A stretch of DNA of 6,124 nt. It comes from Pseudomonadota bacterium (GTDB lineage Bacteria; Pseudomonadota; Gammaproteobacteria; Burkholderiales; Burkholderiaceae). A model generated the notes under the pieces. That model was given only the letters and a program-made list of their open reading frames with translations, was not told where the DNA came from and ran no database searches. This document shows positions 5,257 to 6,124 of the stretch, in pieces. The translations under genes and the position numbers were made by a program. How positions within the stretch are numbered: position 1 is the first letter of the stretch; each line of letters opens with the position of its first letter. The stretch is from positions 1 to 6,124 of the forward strand of contig JAKORH010000236.1 in the NCBI GenBank assembly GCA_029777935.1, in the 5' to 3' direction.

Positions 5257-6124
5257 CTATCTGACCCGCATTCCCGGCCTGGCGCCGGAATGCGGCTCGA
5301 GCAGGTACAGGCCCGGTTCGGCCTTCTCGTCGGCGCCGCTGGCGGCGAGCACCATGCCCTCGCTGACGCCGAACTTCATCTTGCGCGGCGCGAGGTTGGC
5401 GACCATCACCGTCAGTCTGCCGACGAGTTCCTGCGGCTTGTACGCCGATTTGATGCCCGCGAACACGTTGCGCGGCCGGGCTTCGCCGATGTCGAGCGTC
5501 AACCGCAGCAGCTTGTCCGAGCCTTCGACGTATTCCGCCGCGACGATCTTCGCCACCCGCAGGTCCACCCTGGCGAAGTCGTCGATGTTGATTGTCCTCC
5601 CCTCTCCCCCCGGGAGAGGGGCCGGGGGTGAGGGAGCCGGGGGTGAGGGAACCGCCGGCGCTGGCGACGCGCCCGCAATCGCCGCGTAGATCGCCTCGAG
5701 CACTGCGACCGTGTTGCCGAGTACGTCGTTGTCCCAGAACCGCAGCGTGCGAATTCCGTGCATCAGCAGCGTCTGATCGCGTTCGCGGTCGCGCAGCAGC
5801 GCTTGCGGCTCCGCGTGCTGGCCGCCGTCGAGCTCGATCGCGAGCTTGAGTTCGCCCGCGTAGAAGTCGGCGATAAAGCGAGTGCCACCGAGCTCGATCG
5901 GATGCTGGCGCCGGAACTTCACCTCTGCGATCTGGCGATCGCGGAGCAGCGACCAGAGCAGAGATTCGGCGTCGGTCGCCTTCGAGCGCAACTCACGTGC
6001 GTGGGCGAGCAGCTTTGGATCGAGGGCGGGCTTTCTCGGTTTCTGAGGAGGCTGGGCCGTTGTCGCGTCGGCTCCCTCACCCCCGGCCCCTCTCCCGGGG
6101 GGAGAGGGGAGTTCCAGCGGCTCG
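5257..6124 (-). CDS. metG: Methionyl-tRNA synthetase 3' part with in-frame DUF559 insertion (partial)
   Basis: The frame is open from the right edge to the TAG at 5257-5259 (288 visible residues, numbered from the edge). Residues about 177-288 match the MetRS C-terminal tRNA-binding (EMAP/Arc1p-like OB-fold) domain: [50 protein letters not shown] and a PG-containing tail. In MetRS this domain dimerises and strengthens tRNA binding. Residues about 33-150 are a DUF559 domain, Vsr-related PD-(D/E)XK-like, with KFRRQHPI, D86 in IADFY, E97/D99 in AIELDGGQH and LRFWDNDVL. Both sides are Pro/Gly-rich linkers (about 6-20 and 152-176) encoded by inverted 43-bp repeats. No ATG or GTG precedes DUF559, and the only in-frame alternative (TTG, 5989-5991) would clip its N-terminus, so it is best read as part of a fused MetRS. 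The catalytic half lies outside the window, so the metG identity rests on the C-terminal domain. A stand-alone tRNA-binding protein is the alternative. Confidence 0.82.
   Translation of the reverse strand, partial: EPLELPSPPGRGAGGEGADATTAQPPQKPRKPALDPKLLAHARELRSKATDAESLLWSLLRDRQIAEVKFRRQHPIELGGTRFIADFYAGELKLAIELDGGQHAEPQALLRDRERDQTLLMHGIRTLRFWDNDVLGNTVAVLEAIYAAIAGASPAPAVPSPPAPSPPAPLPGGEGRTINIDDFARVDLRVAKIVAAEYVEGSDKLLRLTLDIGEARPRNVFAGIKSAYKPQELVGRLTVMVANLAPRKMKFGVSEGMVLAASGADEKAEPGLYLLEPHSGARPGMRVR
5266..5295. terminator. Hairpin just after the second lpxO stop
   Basis: A 9-bp perfect stem (5266-5274 ccgcattcc with 5287-5295 ggaatgcgg) continues, after a one-base bulge at 5275, with 3 bp and a 5-nt loop. 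It starts 9 nt beyond the lpxO stop and lies in the last codons of the convergent gene. As there is no spacer between the two genes, this is the only candidate for ending lpxO transcription. No T-tract follows, so it may act as a 3'-end stabiliser or weak terminator, or simply be coding sequence. Confidence 0.35.
5597..5639 (+). repeat. 43-bp inverted repeat, left copy
   Basis: This is the perfect reverse complement of 6069-6111. Internally it holds a 10-bp hairpin (5599-5608 cccctctccc with 5612-5621 gggagagggg, loop ccc). Read on the minus strand in the metG frame it gives a Pro/Gly-rich linker ([12 protein letters not shown]) joining DUF559 to the tRNA-binding domain. Confidence 0.93.
5622..5650 (+). 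repeat. Two-copy 15-nt tandem repeat extending the left inverted repeat
   Basis: CCGGGGGTGAGGGA occurs at 5622-5635 and 5637-5650, a 15-nt period. Fifteen bases are five codons, so the duplication adds one PSPPA unit without shifting frame. The right-hand inverted repeat has only one unit, so the extra copy probably arose by slippage. Confidence 0.9.
6069..6111 (-). repeat. 43-bp inverted repeat, right copy
   Basis: This is the perfect inverse of 5597-5639, separated from it by 429 bp. In the metG frame it encodes [14 protein letters not shown], i.e. the same DNA read from the other strand still gives a stop-free Pro/Gly linker. Only four further codons (ending PLE) are visible before the edge. 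Confidence 0.93.

Larger units (their letters stand above)
5597..6111 (-). mobile_element. Putative DUF559 cassette bounded by inverted repeats
   Basis: The 515-bp unit consists of a DUF559 coding core and perfect 43-bp terminal inverted repeats. It lies exactly where MetRS has a variable linker between its anticodon-binding body and the C-terminal tRNA-binding domain. The repeats are of the C-rich REP type common in proteobacteria, and DUF559 proteins are Vsr-like predicted nucleases. Seen directly: the repeats, the in-frame core and the undisrupted tRNA-binding domain. Inferred: that the unit is or was mobile and inserted as a block. No target-site duplication could be identified, because the left and right flanks (gtc / gaa on the minus-strand sense) share nothing clear beyond the repeats. 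Confidence 0.55.

Noticed and set aside
4158..5264. 368-residue plus-strand ORF over the second lpxO
   Set aside because: It is a shadow frame. The 306-aa frame from 4336 carries the LpxO sequence.
5592..5849. 85-residue plus-strand ORF in the repeat region
   Set aside because: It starts in the C-rich repeat and runs antisense to the DUF559 domain, with no recognisable sequence.
5257..5991. A separate DUF559 gene starting at TTG 5989-5991
   Set aside because: That start would cut off the conserved first residues of the DUF559 domain (LLAHAREL is upstream), and the frame stays open to the edge, so it is read as part of a longer fused protein.

Overview
The window is GC-rich bacterial chromosome. 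LpxO-type lipid A hydroxylases, a class A penicillin-binding protein and a MetRS-type C-terminal domain point to a Gram-negative beta- or gammaproteobacterium. Burkholderiales or Xanthomonadales/Lysobacter-like would fit, but no single feature fixes the genus. The GC bias leaves long stop-free shadow frames on both strands, so gene calls rest on recognisable motifs rather than ORF length.

Layout from left to right. Positions 1-204 are non-coding and hold two copies of a short REP/dRS3-like hairpin repeat and a candidate -10 element. Positions 205-1143 (+) encode an LpxO-like iron/2-oxoglutarate hydroxylase. From about 1144 to 4185 (-) lies a large bifunctional-type penicillin-binding protein. 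Its transpeptidase motifs are intact and its glycosyltransferase domain is degenerate. It has no stop codon where its homologous part seems to end, so the open frame runs on to 592, antisense to the first hydroxylase. A 150-bp divergent spacer (4186-4335) carries a perfect 11-bp inverted repeat. Positions 4336-5256 (+) encode a second LpxO, about 69% identical to the first over the central 209 residues and lying in the same orientation. Directly abutting its stop, and running off the right edge (5257-6124, -), is the 3' part of what looks like metG (methionyl-tRNA synthetase).

The most unusual object is in that last gene. A DUF559 (Vsr/PD-(D/E)XK-like endonuclease) domain sits in frame just upstream of the C-terminal tRNA-binding domain. 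It is bounded by perfect 43-bp inverted copies of a C-rich repeat that are themselves translated as Pro/Gly-rich linkers. The frame is open throughout and has no ATG or GTG before the DUF559 domain. It therefore looks like a repeat-bounded endonuclease cassette inserted into the linker of an essential housekeeping enzyme without breaking it.

The two LpxO paralogues and the penicillin-binding protein all act on the cell envelope (lipid A acyl-chain hydroxylation and peptidoglycan synthesis). Their alternating strands mean they are not one operon. metG is a functionally unrelated convergent neighbour.
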